Below are positions 54,276 through 64,000 of a DNA stretch of 64,000 nucleotides, piece by piece. Each line of letters opens with the position of its first letter. The stretch's first letter is position 1. The position numbers and the translations under genes were made by a program. Location of the stretch: positions 34,510,324 to 34,574,323 of the forward strand of contig NW_020954557.1 of the NCBI RefSeq assembly GCF_900497805.2. Reading direction: 5' to 3'. This DNA comes from Vombatus ursinus (Eukaryota > Chordata > Mammalia > Diprotodontia > Vombatidae). The notes beneath the pieces are model-generated. The model searched no databases, was not told the DNA's origin, and was given only the letters and a program-made list of their open reading frames with translations.

Positions 54276-55655
54276 CTAATAGTACAAATGTTTAAAGATG
54301 TGTAAGTCTTCTACAAATACCAGGGTTTTTTCAAGTTCATGGTCAAATGGGCTCCAGTTAACACATTTTCTGTGTTTTGCATAAAGACGTTTTAGCCCAC
54401 ATCACTTCAGAAGTAGACCTCGTAATGCTCCATCCATCGTAACTTAGACTTGAATGGTCCTTTGAAATCCCTACCATAAATATTTCTACAAATGAGTGAT
54501 CTGATCACATTACATCTGCTAATGCTATCTCCTGGCAGAGCAAACAAATAGTTCAGACATCACTTCACTGCACACAGTAACAATAAGGTTCACTCTGGCA
54601 GGGTTTTAACACATTACTGAGAATTGCATCACTGATTGTCTCTCAGGATCTAACCTGGCTTTTTGGAGACATATTTCTTGACAGTCTGTCACAAAGAGAG
54701 CTGTAGATGTTCACTGAACAGAGAATAATATTAACATTGTATATGTGAAAGAGCCAGTGAACGCTAATCTGGACAAGCTCTTGACAAAATGTAAACATTT
54801 CTTCATGACTAAAATCATTTAGAAAAGGAGAGGAAATGATACACTAGGGGCTTGGGGGTGGCAACATCAGTGTCCAGTGAATACAAAAGGGAAACACAGA
54901 ATGAAGGCTTTAAAATGATAAGTTATTATATCTAAGAAGAAGGGCTGCTTACCAGTGTGTTCTAGGGCAAAAGGGGAAGGAGGAAGAGGAAGTATTGGCC
55001 AAAAGATAATTATTAATTATTATTATTGTTATTAATTCATTAGTTATTATGGTGATATTTTTAATTAAAAATGCATATCTTCAATTACCCCAAGTGGTTC
55101 TGATGAGATATTTTCAGTTCATGGGACTACTTCCTCCCAGTTATGCATCTTAACAAATATTAGTTAACAGCTGAGACTATTTTATTCTGGAAGGGAAGGG
55201 AAAGCATTTTTAAAAGAATATAATTTGTAGATTCACAGTTTCTGACAGCCTAAACCAGTACTGGAAGTAATATTCTGGAATAAACTTCCTCCTTTCATCT
55301 TGATAACTTCACATGATTTCTCATTAACCTGGGAAGAATTTCTCAGAAATTATCCATACCTTTTCTCAGTCCAATGATTATTATTTTTTTTTAGTTTGTG
55401 AAGTGAAGGATAAGTAAAATATATATTTTTTCACATTAGAAGCAATTTGAAATATTCTTCCGCACGAATAGTTAAAAATGGCTGACCTTTCAAGATATGT
55501 TTCCAAATAAAGGAGTATTCTTTGTACCGAGAAAAATAAATAGATGAGCAAATGGAAAAATACAGTTTTTTTTGACCACCCAGCCTCTCACAGTACAATG
55601 AAAAATAGAATAAATATTGTACTTTGTGTGATCAATCAGGACTCACTGCAGAGAT
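54276..55655. other. Unclassified stretch (1.4 kb)
   Basis: No recognised repeat or domain. A (TTA)n run at 55009-55045. Confidence 0.5.
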
Positions 55656-55932
55656 TTAAGAATTAGAACCAAAGACTTAGTGCTGGAAGAGACCTTTGGG
55701 GTTAAGTGACTTGCACAGGGTCATACTGCTAATGTGTCTGAACACAGGACTTAAAATTGGAAAGAAGGGCCATTACAGATTACCCAGTCCAACTCCTTCA
55801 TTTTGCAAGTGAGGAAACTAGGACCAAAGGGTCTTACGTTTGCCAGAGGTCACTTGGTAATCAGCAGTGGAGCCTGGATTTGAGCCCAGGTCTTCAGATT
55901 GCACGTCCATCCTCTTTCTACTATGTTCTACA
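55656..55932 (-). mobile_element. Two adjacent MIR3 copies
   Basis: First copy 55656-55754 is internally deleted: 'gtgctggaagagacctttgg' joins directly to 'ttaagtgacttgcacagggt'. Second copy 55755-55932: 'agtccaactccttcattttg', 'gtgaggaaactaggaccaaa', 'gatttgagcccaggtcttca'. Confidence 0.83.
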
Positions 55933-56367
55933 CTGTCTGACTCCAGTTTTGATACACAGGCAGTCAGTGAGTTTGTCTCTACATCACAGCCAGGAGTCCC
56001 CAAGGAAGGGACCATTTGTTATCTTTTTATTGGTCCAGGAAATGAGTGCTTCTCCTTGCCAAGAGGGGATGAAGTGTTTTATTTTATTAAATGACTTGCT
56101 GGGATGCTCACATGAATAAACAAAACTAGCAACCTTTCGCAACAATAGCAACATACTGTTGGCCTTAGTCTGGTCGGCAAGATTTGGTCTGCTACTTTGT
56201 CTCTGGGCCATCAGGCATCTTTGGGCATTTAGAGATGGAATATACCACAGACTAAATTTGTAATAGGTGGTCATCTCAATTTTGTGATTTTCCCAAGCAT
56301 TGCTCAGTGGCCTTGGAGCAGGAGCAAAGAGATGTATTGGTGATGATTACCTAGGCATGAGGGGAGA
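55933..56367. other. Unclassified stretch
   Basis: The 120-codon + frame 55757-56119 begins in the MIR3 and ends here. No domain, so no gene is called. Confidence 0.45.
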
Positions 56368-56548
56368 CACACACACACACACGCACTTCACACACACACA
56401 CATACACACACACACACACAGACAGAGACACAGAGAGACAGACAAAGAGACAGAGACTGAGAGAGATACAGAGTCAGAGACAGAGACACAGAGACAGAGA
56501 GATATACAAAGAGAAAGAAAGACAGAGACAGAGAAAGAGACATACGTG

Positions 56549-56593
<45 letters not shown>

Positions 56594-56594
56594 A
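56368..56594. repeat. (CA)n - (GACA)n/(GA)n - (CA)n compound microsatellite
   Basis: CA repeats flank a purine-rich AGACAGAGA block on both sides. Confidence 0.96.
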
Positions 56595-56599
56595 CAGAG

Positions 56600-57005
56600 A
56601 ATACCTCTCATATGTACACCCAACTGGCTATTCCTACTCTCATTATCGCCTGCCTAGACTACCTCAATCGTTAACTTGTAAAGTAGCTTCCAGCTTCTTC
56701 CTTTTCCAATCCAAGCTTCATGCCCCTGAAATATTAATTTTCCTTTTGCATAGATCTTACCATGAGGATTGTCTCCTTTTCTTAAAACCCTTCGATACCT
56801 CTCTATTGCCCATAGACATTGTTCTGTATCTCACACGGGAAACTCCATCTCCCATCTTCTGACCTTCACATTGCCCATCCCTAAGGTTTGGAAGGTATTC
56901 TCTTCTCATTTCTACCTCTTTAAACATCTACATGACAACTTTCCTGATTCCCTTAAATGCTAATGCCTTTCCTCCCTAAAGTACCTAGTATTTATTTTGT
57001 ATGAA
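56600..57005 (+). mobile_element. L2 LINE, 3' coding part
   Basis: 'attatcgcctgcctagacta', 'aagtagcttccagcttcttc', 'gacaactttcctgattccct'. Continues at 57715 after two SINEs. Confidence 0.78.
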
Positions 57006-57029
57006 TACTGTATATTCCATGCATATCTA

Positions 57030-57282
57030 TTTAAGGGAGGAAAGGAAGGGAATACACATTTCTATATACACCTACTACATGTCAGGAGCTGTGCTAAGAA
57101 CTTTACAAATATCACCTCATTTGATCCTCACAGCAACTCTGGGAGATAGGTGCTCTTATTATCTTCCATTTTACAGTTGTGGAAACTGAGGCAAATGCAA
57201 GTTAAGTCACTTGCCCAGGGTGACACAGCTAGTAAATTTCTGAGGCCACATTTGAACATAGTTCCTTTTCCCGAGACATCAA
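57030..57282 (-). mobile_element. MIR-family SINE in L2
   Basis: 'gctgtgctaagaactttaca', 'ccattttacagttgtggaaa', 'acttgcccagggtgacacag', 'tttgaacatagttccttt'. Confidence 0.9.
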
Positions 57283-57530
57283 TTAGGTGGCATGGTGGAT
57301 AGAGTCCTGAGCCTAGAGTCAGGAAGACTCATCTTCCTGAGTTCAAATCTGGCCTCAGATTTGAAAAAAAAATTGACAAGCCCTGTTTGTCTCAGTTTCT
57401 TTATCTGTAAAATATGCTAGAGAAAGAAATGGCAAACTACTCTAGTAGCTTTGCCAAGAAAACCCTAAATCAGGTCCCAAAGAGTCTGACACAATTGAAA
57501 TATGACTGAACAGCAACAGCAACTTCTTCG
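57283..57530 (+). mobile_element. MAR1-type CORE-SINE with Bov-B/RTE tail
   Basis: Head 'aggtggcatggtggatagag', box-B region 'gagttcaaatctgg', tail 'tagctttgccaagaaaaccc' and 'aagagtctgacacaattga'. The stretch between head and CORE is partly deleted near 57361. Confidence 0.92.
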
Positions 57531-57591
57531 TGACTCCAGGCCCAATGTTCCACCAGATGCCTCTACAACTACTGAATATACTCTGTGTAAT

Positions 57592-57690
57592 CATACACAC
57601 ACACATACACACACAGACACAATTTATGTATATATATATATACCATATATATGCTATACATATGAATATATATACACATATATATTATGT
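57592..57690. repeat. (CA)n/(TA)n microsatellite
   Basis: CA repeats grade into TATATA and CATATA units. Confidence 0.95.
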
Positions 57691-57714
57691 ACATCTATGC
57701 GTATTGTCTTCTTT

Positions 57715-57845
57715 GATAAAATATGAGTAATGTGAGGGCAAGGACTCTTTCATTTTTTCTCTTTATATATCCAGTGACTAACACAATATCTGACATGAGC
57801 TAAATACTTAATAAATGCCTGCTTATTGATTGAGTCATTGATTTA
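57715..57845 (+). mobile_element. L2 LINE 3' terminus
   Basis: 'gagggcaaggactctttcat', 'tacttaataaatgcctgctt' and 'attgattgagtcattg' end the element begun at 56600. Confidence 0.87.
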
Positions 57846-57879
57846 GTCCAATATTTTAACCATGATTTCACAGCCCTAT

Positions 57880-58128
57880 ACTCTCTGATAACACCCTATC
57901 TATCATCTTGCCTTATATCACACTTTTTCCATCCATGGTTTCTATGATCCAGGCAAAGGGATTACTTACTGTTCTGTGCACATCTTATACTTTCCCTCAC
58001 TGTGCTTTTGTTCATGACATTACTAGCTCCTCCCTCCATGTATACCAAAAGTCTCTCTATGCTTAGAAGACCCAGTTAAAATTCCATTTCCCCCCTGAAG
58101 GCTCCCCCTGATTCCCCTACTCAGAAAT
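57880..58128 (+). mobile_element. L2 LINE, 3' coding part (second element)
   Basis: 'tactttccctcactgtgctt', 'agacccagttaaaattccat', 'ctgaaggctccccctgattc'. Interrupted by MIR3 at 58129. Confidence 0.75.
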
Positions 58129-58315
58129 CACAGTCATAGTTGGAGAGCTAGAATGAACCTTAGAGATTATCTAGTACAATTCCCTAATTTTACAAAAAAG
58201 AAAATGAGACCCAGGGGAGGGAAGTCATTTGTTCAAGTTTACACAATTAGTAGCAGATATGAAGTTTGAACCCAGGTTCTCTAAGCTCAAAGCCAGCATC
58301 CTTTTCTCCCCATGC
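58129..58315 (-). mobile_element. MIR3 SINE in L2
   Basis: 'agtcatagttggagagctag', 'gattatctagtacaattccc', 'gaagtttgaacccaggttct'. Confidence 0.88.
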
Positions 58316-58578
58316 CACCATCCCAGCATCCACTTCCCTTTGATTCTCCTACCCCTCTCAGACCTCAAATAGCATTTTATACATTTCTTTCAGCCTTATG
58401 TTATATTTTATATCATTGTTATTTGGTACAAAATGCACTTTCCCACCATATTGTAGGCTCCGTGGGGGTATAGACTATGTCTTACTTAATTGTTGTATTC
58501 CCTCTAACCTCTTTCCCCTCTTCCCATATGACAGTATTCATGTAGCGTTTAATAAATGTTTGTTCAATTGAATCAAAG
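58316..58578 (+). mobile_element. L2 LINE 3' terminus (second element)
   Basis: 'accatattgtaggctccgtg', 'atagactatgtcttacttaa', 'gcgtttaataaatgtttgtt'. Confidence 0.83.
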
Positions 58579-60324
58579 AGAATGATGCAAAGTCCACCCA
58601 CTATACCTAGGGTCACAGGAGGTAGCTACATGCTAAGTCTCCAGACTAGCATGGATGTGTATGTGGAGAGCGGGAGGGAGGAGTGTGGCACATGATCTAG
58701 AGCTATATAGTTTTGTGAATGGCATTTCTTCCTTTAAGGCTTTCTTTTGGAAATGCTTCCAGTAGTTAATTTATTGCTCAGTGACAGAGAGATAAAGACT
58801 TCAACATAGTTAAGTTGTATCTAGAAAAATATTTGACATGTGGTAGTTGAGAGCCTTCTGAATAGAGGAAAACATTATCGTCTTAAAGATCCATTCATCA
58901 ATCCTCTCTGGATCCAGGACACAGTTTTAGGCACAAGGGAAAAATAATGGAGGGAAGGTCCGCTTGTACAAAGAGCCTTCTGTCTTTCTAAACTAGGCCT
59001 CATGCAGGCACATTCAGCTGGAATTTCCCCTGGAAGAAGTCCAGGCTACCTAACAATGATTTGGGGTGCTCCTGTGACTAATTTATAGTTTCACATCATG
59101 GAGGGAAAACTCACCCTTAGGGCTCTAATGACCTACTGAAAAGTGATCTTTTTTTGCAATCCATTTGCCTCCCCTTAGAGCCAGGGAGAATCATGGACTG
59201 CAACTCCTCCTAAATGTACTCCCCAAAGTCAGGTGTGCTGACTTATCATTAGTGTCACCCAGGGAATCCAAGAGACTATTAGCATTTTATTGGTAAGCAA
59301 TAGGATCATAACAGGGAATACTTTCCCAGGCTGCTAGTATATGTTTTAAGATATTATGAACTACCTACACACATTATGCTCCACATTCCAAAATACTGCT
59401 ACAGTCTATCGCCTCGATCCTTTATTTTTCTGTCCAAATGTTATCCTTACAATCAGTTAAAACAGAAGAAATATAGAACACTGTGGAGAACAGAGATATA
59501 GTTATATTAAACCAACCTCTTTCCTTATTCTATATTATTTCCAAAATTTGTAACCCATCAACTCTGCATTTTTATGAGCTCGAGGGGCTTCTGTGAATAG
59601 CCTATGTTCTATATACTTTCATATAAAACTAATAAATGTTTTTCTTCTCTAAAGGTGATAAGAAATGGAGAAATTCATATAAAGTAAAGGAATCTTATTT
59701 GTTTGTCTAAGGTATGTTTCACTGAAAAGGGGAAGACTCAGAATCTTGAAGAGGTAAATCTGTGATTTCATATATCATGTTGGACTTGAATAATGTTCAA
59801 TTAAATTTTGGCATCACATAAAAAAGGTTCAATGGAACTTCAAGGCCATCTGGTTTAAGTCTTGGCCATCAAGGGGGAGCAGGTAAGCTCTCATAAAGCA
59901 GTTTCTTCTGTATTTACTCAACAAATTATGTATATACTTTCATTGTTCTATATTGCTTTGCTCTTTTTCATATGTTATCATTATATCTTTCTCCTGTAAG
60001 CTTGTTCTGACACTCGCTATTAAATTGAGCATAAGGTCACTTATACTTTGCTTTTATAGGTCTTTTCTTTTTATATTGTTTTCATATCCAAAGCTTTGTA
60101 CTACTTGATATTCAATATATGTTCCCTAAATCATTAATTTAATACATGTTGACTAAATAATTGACTAAAGTACTTTGAAGAAATCAAATTGATAGTGATC
60201 CAAAGGCCAATGGAGAAGCATATTCTGGGTGGCAGTAGTCTGTGGCCAATTACCAACAATGACTTGCAAACAGGAAGTGATAGAAAAGCCACCATCAAAG
60301 ACATGCCTGATTTGAAAAGGAGGA
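58579..60324. other. Long unclassified stretch (1.75 kb)
   Basis: No recognised repeat, RNA or coding domain. The part after 59920 is AT-rich and faintly L2-like ('taatacatgttgactaaat'), too weak to call. Confidence 0.5.
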
Positions 60325-60467
60325 GGGTCAGTCAGTCAATCAATCAACTACCAAGCATTTACTAAGTGCCTAGTAGGTGCCAGGCGCTATTCTAAGTGCT
60401 GAGGATACAAAGAAAAAGTGAAAACAATCTTTGTTGTCAAGAAGTTTGCTTTCTAATGAGGAAGAAA
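60325..60467 (-). mobile_element. L2 3' end (first part)
   Basis: 'aagcatttactaagtgccta', 'gtgccaggcgctattctaag', 'caagaagtttgctttctaat'. Continues at 61089. Confidence 0.9.
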
Positions 60468-60525
60468 TAAATACATATATATGTATATGTATATATATAT
60501 GTATATATATATACACATAAATACT
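60468..60525. repeat. (TATATG)n tract
   Basis: TATATG and TATA units. Confidence 0.93.
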
Positions 60526-60539
60526 TGTATGCATAAATT

Positions 60540-61088
60540 GTTGCTTGTTCTTTGTTTTCAAAAAGGACCAATGATGACATCATGGGAGTGATATCTTGAC
60601 TTGAGTGTGAATTGGATTTAAGCGAGACAGAGTTGTGCAAGGTTGTCAGCCTCATTTTTTCTTCCAGAGTCATTGAGGTCCAGCGGCAGGATAAAAGTCA
60701 AGATGACTGGTGAAGGTCTGGGATGCAGTGGATGACCTTGGTGTTTTCAATATCTGACCAAGCTCTAAGTGCTCCACAGCAACTGCTTCAGCCTCTTTCA
60801 TGGCCATTGGAACAAATTGTTCTCATCTGCTTATTCCACTCATGGAAATCTTTATGTGCTTGGGGTAGACACCTTCCTAACTCACCAACATGCCCATTGG
60901 TCACTCTTAACCTCGTTTAGTCCATATATTGAGACAGTTTACTGGGATGTTGCCACTGTGCATGCTACATTTTTCTTAGAGCCACAGGTGAGAGTTGAGT
61001 GCCAGGTAGTCACCAAAGGTAGATGAACATCTCTGAAAAGGACTCAGTAAGCCCTCACATCAGAGGTGCTAGGCCGCCTTAAACATCC
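60540..61088 (-). mobile_element. RTE-like LINE-related 3' end in L2
   Basis: At its low-coordinate end 'ttgttgcttgttctttgttt' and 'aaaggaccaatgatgacat' are the reverse of the 3' terminus seen at about 31660-31710. It then runs 'gacttgagtgtgaattggat', 'agtggatgaccttggtgttt', 'cttagagccacaggtgagag' and 'cagtaagccctcacatcaga'. No coding frame spans it, so it may be a LINE 3' UTR or a derived SINE. Confidence 0.75.
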
Positions 61089-61400
61089 CAGATGAGATAC
61101 ACAGAGAATAGTTACTACAAAAAATCTTAGACGGGATGGCAATAGCAGTTTGGGGGGAGTGTGTGAAGAAAAAAGCCTGCTAAAAAAGTGACATTTTGTC
61201 TGAATCTTAAAGGAAGTCAAGGATTCTAAGAGGTAAAAAGAGAGTATCCCAGGTGATGTGAAGGCAGGCAACATTGCATATGAGGAGGAACAGGTAGGCC
61301 AGGATGACTGGATTGTAATGTGCATGGAGAGAAATAATGTATAAAACTAGAAAGACAGGAAGGGCCAAGAAGATTGAGAGTTAAAAGAGGGGCAATCTGA
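61089..61400 (-). mobile_element. L2 LINE, continuation
   Basis: 'cagagaatagttactacaaa', 'ctgaatcttaaaggaagtca', 'aggccaggatgactggattg' follow reverse L2 from where 60467 stopped. Confidence 0.85.
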
Positions 61401-61439
61401 ATACAAGAGGGCAGCTATAAAATCATAAATGACCTAAAA

Positions 61440-61637
61440 ACTAGGGGTCTGAACCTAGAGTCCATGAACTTAAAAATATTTGTCTAAACAATATTTTAAT
61501 ATAATAGGTTTTGTTTGTACTCTTCTGCATTTCATTTTGTACTTTTAAAATCATGGGTCAGAGTAGGGTTCCGTAGGCTTTTTCCAGACTACCAAAAGGG
61601 CTCATTGATATAAAAAAAGGTTAAGAAGCCCTGCTCT
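61440..61637 (+). mobile_element. Non-autonomous DNA transposon, hAT-like
   Basis: Begins 'aggggtctgaacctagagtc' and ends 'aaggttaagaagccctg', imperfect inverted termini. Internal 'ttccgtaggctttttccaga'. An 8-base TSD is not clear. Confidence 0.65.
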
Positions 61638-62168
61638 AGAGGAAGGTCTTTATCATGTTGGGTACATCCTTTATGGAGGAATTATGAAAGGACTTGGACA
61701 AGAGTTAAGCATTGTGAATGTATGGATTTGACCTTGTTACATTTGAACGTGTTATTGAGTTTACAGATCCATCAAAACTTACATAATCGATTAACTAAAT
61801 ATTATCAGTGAAAAGCATTCTAGAACTACTCTAAGATCTCTGTGACAATGTCAGTGATTTGAAGCCATCACCTACAATTCCTGTATTCCCCACTCTCAAT
61901 AGTAGTAGCAAGTGTTTATTGAGCTCCTGCTATGTATTTCACATGATATAGTAGTAGCACACTTCCCAAATGGTCAGACTTTTCACCATCCTTAGCCATC
62001 CAGAACTGAGTTATGGCCATAGCTGTTTCAAAGTTGGAGATCCCTAACTAGAAGTAATACTCCACTTTGGACTTTTAATGAAAAGTAAAATAGCAACACA
62101 ACTAAGTATCTGTCTCTTATATCAAATGCTCTTGACATGAGTTACATGGTGAATTTCTAAAAAGCTAT
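61638..62168. other. Mostly unclassified stretch
   Basis: A short reverse L2/MIR-like end 'gtgtttattgagctcctgct' near 61911. The rest is unassigned. Confidence 0.45.
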
Positions 62169-62171
62169 GTG

Positions 62172-62428
62172 TTGTTGTTCAGTCATTTGTGTCATGTCTA
62201 ACTCTTCATGACCCCATTTGGGGTTTTCTTGACAGGGATACTGGAGTGGTTTGCCATTTCCTTCTCTAGTTCATTTTACAGATGAAGAACTGAGGCAAAT
62301 AGGGTTAAGTCACTTGCCTGGGGTCCCACATCTAGTAAGTGTCTGAAACCAGATTGGAATTAAATTCTTCCAGATTTGAACCTAGGAAGATAAGTCTTCC
62401 TGACTACTGTCCTATGTCCTGACAGGTA
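62172..62428 (-). mobile_element. MAR1-type CORE-SINE with Bov-B/RTE tail
   Basis: Tail first on the + strand: 'ttgttgttcagtcatttgtg', 'tgaccccatttggggttttc', 'actggagtggtttgccattt', then 'gatgaagaactgaggcaaat' and 'agtcttcctgactactg'. Confidence 0.94.
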
Positions 62429-62940
62429 TGTTCATGTTATAAAACGTCTTCTTAGTACTTTCAGAACGAATGTTTGTGTTTTTATACGTGTTTTGGCAAA
62501 TTCTGTCCAGAAGGAGGGGAATGGACTTAATAATACCAAGTAGATGCTATTTGTAGCTCTTCAGTTGCTAAAACCTATAACTGATCATGAATTGTCAATA
62601 GTTCCAAGCATACATTTACCTGTGATTAGCTGCAAGGACAGCCTCACTTTTTCAGGAACTCCCAAAGTGAAATCCCTTTGCAAAGAGCCAGCCAGAAGCT
62701 TGAAGTCTTTGTGATTATTTTACAGTAGCTGATTTTCCAGGCAGTAGGGGAAATTTCCTCAGAGAAGTGGTTCTAAGGGTTCATGAGGGACTGAAGACTC
62801 AACAGTATAGAACTTCTAGGAAAGACCCCAACTCTGTTGGTGCCTGGCCTGTTTCACAATCCCTATTGTTATTTTGCTGAGTCATGTGCTTATCAAGATG
62901 GCAAAGTATTGGTTATTTATATACCTTTTCCTCCTCAGAA
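62429..62940. other. Unclassified stretch
   Basis: No recognised repeat or domain. Confidence 0.5.
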
Positions 62941-63316
62941 TCTCAAAAGAAGAAAATATCAATCAACAAGTTGTAATCCCAAATAACATAGCCTACAAAT
63001 TGAAGTTTAATTACCAATGAAAAAAGCTTCAATAAAAGAGAGGCATTTAAGACATTCCTACAAAGAAAGGCGGTAAAAAGAATAATAGACTTGTACACTT
63101 TCCAAACAAGAGAAACACAAGAAAGATAAAAAAGCCCAATTATTAAGATAAGACCAAACATGAAACAAGTTTTCTCACATTTGTGGGGTTTAAAATTTGA
63201 ATTGCATTGAGAGATAAAAGAAAGATCAAAAAAAAGAATCATTAAGGAACAAAAAGGTATATAAGGGATCAAGATAAGGGAAAAAAACTGACAAAATCTC
63301 ATGCTTTCCTATAAAT
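62941..63316 (+). other. A-rich stretch, possibly old LINE coding sequence
   Basis: Strongly A-rich on the + strand, like LINE coding strands. 'aaagcccaattattaagata' and 'gagataaaagaaagatcaaa' faintly recall an R4-type LINE. The 119-codon - strand frame 63302-62943 is the T-rich complement and is rejected as a gene. Confidence 0.25.
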
Positions 63317-63452
63317 AACAATCATTCAGTCAACTTCTGTTTATTAAGCATTTATTATATGCCAGTCACTATGCTAAGCACTGAAGATACAAAGAAAGGA
63401 AAAAAAAAACCTCTCTTACAAGGAACTTACTATTTAATAAGCAAAACCATGT
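63317..63452 (-). mobile_element. L2 3' end
   Basis: 'ttattaagcatttattatat', 'cactatgctaagcactgaag', 'cttacaaggaacttactatt'. Confidence 0.9.
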
Positions 63453-63453
63453 G

Positions 63454-63456
<3 letters not shown>

Positions 63457-63493
<37 letters not shown>
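63457..63493. repeat. (TG)n microsatellite
   Basis: About 18 TG units. Confidence 0.96.
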
Positions 63494-63495
<2 letters not shown>

Positions 63496-63589
63496 AGAAG
63501 TTGCTCAAATGGGATGGGGAATCAAGAGACGGAAAAGAATTGAAGGTGCATCTCTATGCCCAGAGGTGAGCAATAAAGAAAGAATATTT

Positions 63590-63836
63590 TCGTTCAGTCA
63601 TTTCAGTTATATCTGACTCTTTGTGCCCCCATTTGGTGTTTTCTTGGTAGAGATACCTGAGTGGTTTGCCATTTTCTTCTCTAGCTCATTTTACAGATGA
63701 GAAAACTGAGGCAAACCAGGTTAAGTCACTTGCCCAGGGTCACACAGTTAATAAGTGTTTGAGGCTGTATTTGGGAAGATGAGTCTTCCTGACTACAGGC
63801 CCAGTATTCTCTCCACTGTGCCACCTAGGTGCTCAA
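63590..63836 (-). mobile_element. MAR1-type CORE-SINE with Bov-B/RTE tail
   Basis: 'cgttcagtcatttcagttat', 'ctgactctttgtgcccccat', 'gagtggtttgccattttctt', 'gggtcacacagttaataagt', and the head 'ctgtgccacctaggtgctc'. Confidence 0.95.
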
Positions 63837-64000
63837 TAATTTTTTAATATCTTGACAAATATTGGAAGCTGAAAAAGACTAGAATAAAAGTACTGGAAGG
63901 GGCTGAACTGAAAAGAGTGGATTGGAAAGCACGTATGTCCTGGAAGGGTCCATAAAATGGAGCCGTAAAAGAATGTTCACCTGGGAGGGGACAGGTGAGT
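63837..64000. other. Unclassified end of window
   Basis: Nothing recognised. Confidence 0.45.

Noticed and set aside
55757-56119. 120-codon + strand frame
   Set aside because: Starts inside a reverse MIR3 and continues into unclassified sequence without any domain.
56300-56674. 124-codon frame rich in Thr, His, Glu and Arg
   Set aside because: Covers the CA/GACA microsatellite and has no domain.
62943-63302. 119-codon - strand frame resembling a hydrophobic protein
   Set aside because: T-rich complement of an A-rich segment. Apparent membrane segments are a by-product of T-rich codons.
1-64000. CRISPR arrays, operons, bacterial mobile elements or phage genes
   Set aside because: Composition, SINE/LINE content and microsatellites are those of a mammalian nuclear genome. 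No spaced direct repeats and no dense coding exist.
1-64000. Endogenous retrovirus, Polinton or other capsid/envelope-bearing element
   Set aside because: No gag, retroviral pol, env, capsid or paired LTRs were recognised. All reverse transcriptase remnants fit non-LTR LINEs.

Overview
The window reads as non-genic marsupial DNA, either intergenic or deep intronic. The assignment rests on the repeat content. Several SINEs carry the marsupial tRNA-derived head 'ggcagctaggtggcgcagtgg'. Others carry a Bov-B/RTE tail of the MAR1 type. There are also many MIR/MIR3/THER1 CORE-SINEs, many copies of L2, L3/CR1 fragments, and long L1 copies with marsupial-type 5' UTR, ORF1 and 3' UTR. No host exon, tRNA, rRNA, CRISPR array or operon was recognised. 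Every open reading frame that gave a recognisable protein belongs to a decayed LINE. Family names come from remembered consensus sequences, not from a search, so edges are usually good to about 5-30 bases unless target-site duplications (TSDs) are quoted.

Layout. 0-6 kb: microsatellites, MIR/THER1 SINEs, and small L2, RTE-like and L1 pieces. 6.1-10.36 kb: a long L2 LINE on the + strand with recognisable endonuclease and reverse transcriptase remnants, interrupted by a tRNA-SINE, an L1 3' end and a MIR. 10.4-15 kb: unclassified sequence, three stacked L2 3' ends, a trinucleotide tract, and a shredded L3/CR1 LINE. 15.06-22.1 kb: a compound L1 locus on the - strand with two L1 5' ends and two ORF1 regions lying inside a third L1. 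22.1-22.65 kb: a large imperfect inverted repeat. 22.6-32 kb: L2, MIR and L3/CR1 mosaics, an RTE-like LINE inside an L1 tail, and a probable R4/Dong-type LINE remnant near 32.2-32.5 kb. 32.5-39.2 kb: one old, nearly complete L1 on the - strand carrying two tRNA-SINEs and a younger truncated L1, each with TSDs.

39-64 kb is a sparser mosaic. It includes L3/CR1 with an L2 insert (40.3-42.6 kb), an L1 tail split by a MIR (43.6-44.45 kb), a long purine tract (46.6-46.8 kb), stacked MIR3 fragments (48.8-49.3 kb), a clean hAT-type DNA transposon with terminal inverted repeats and 8-base TSDs (51.83-52.03 kb), an L1 tail (53.2-54.3 kb), several dinucleotide arrays, and an L2 split by an RTE-like 3' end (60.3-61.4 kb). 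The longest stretches with no recognised repeat are 46.8-48.4, 54.3-55.65 and 58.6-60.3 kb. If function exists here, conserved non-coding elements would most plausibly lie there.

No new biological system is visible. The real interest is architectural: nested insertions whose order can be read, one compound L1 locus, one large inverted repeat, and a possible relic of a LINE with a restriction-type endonuclease.
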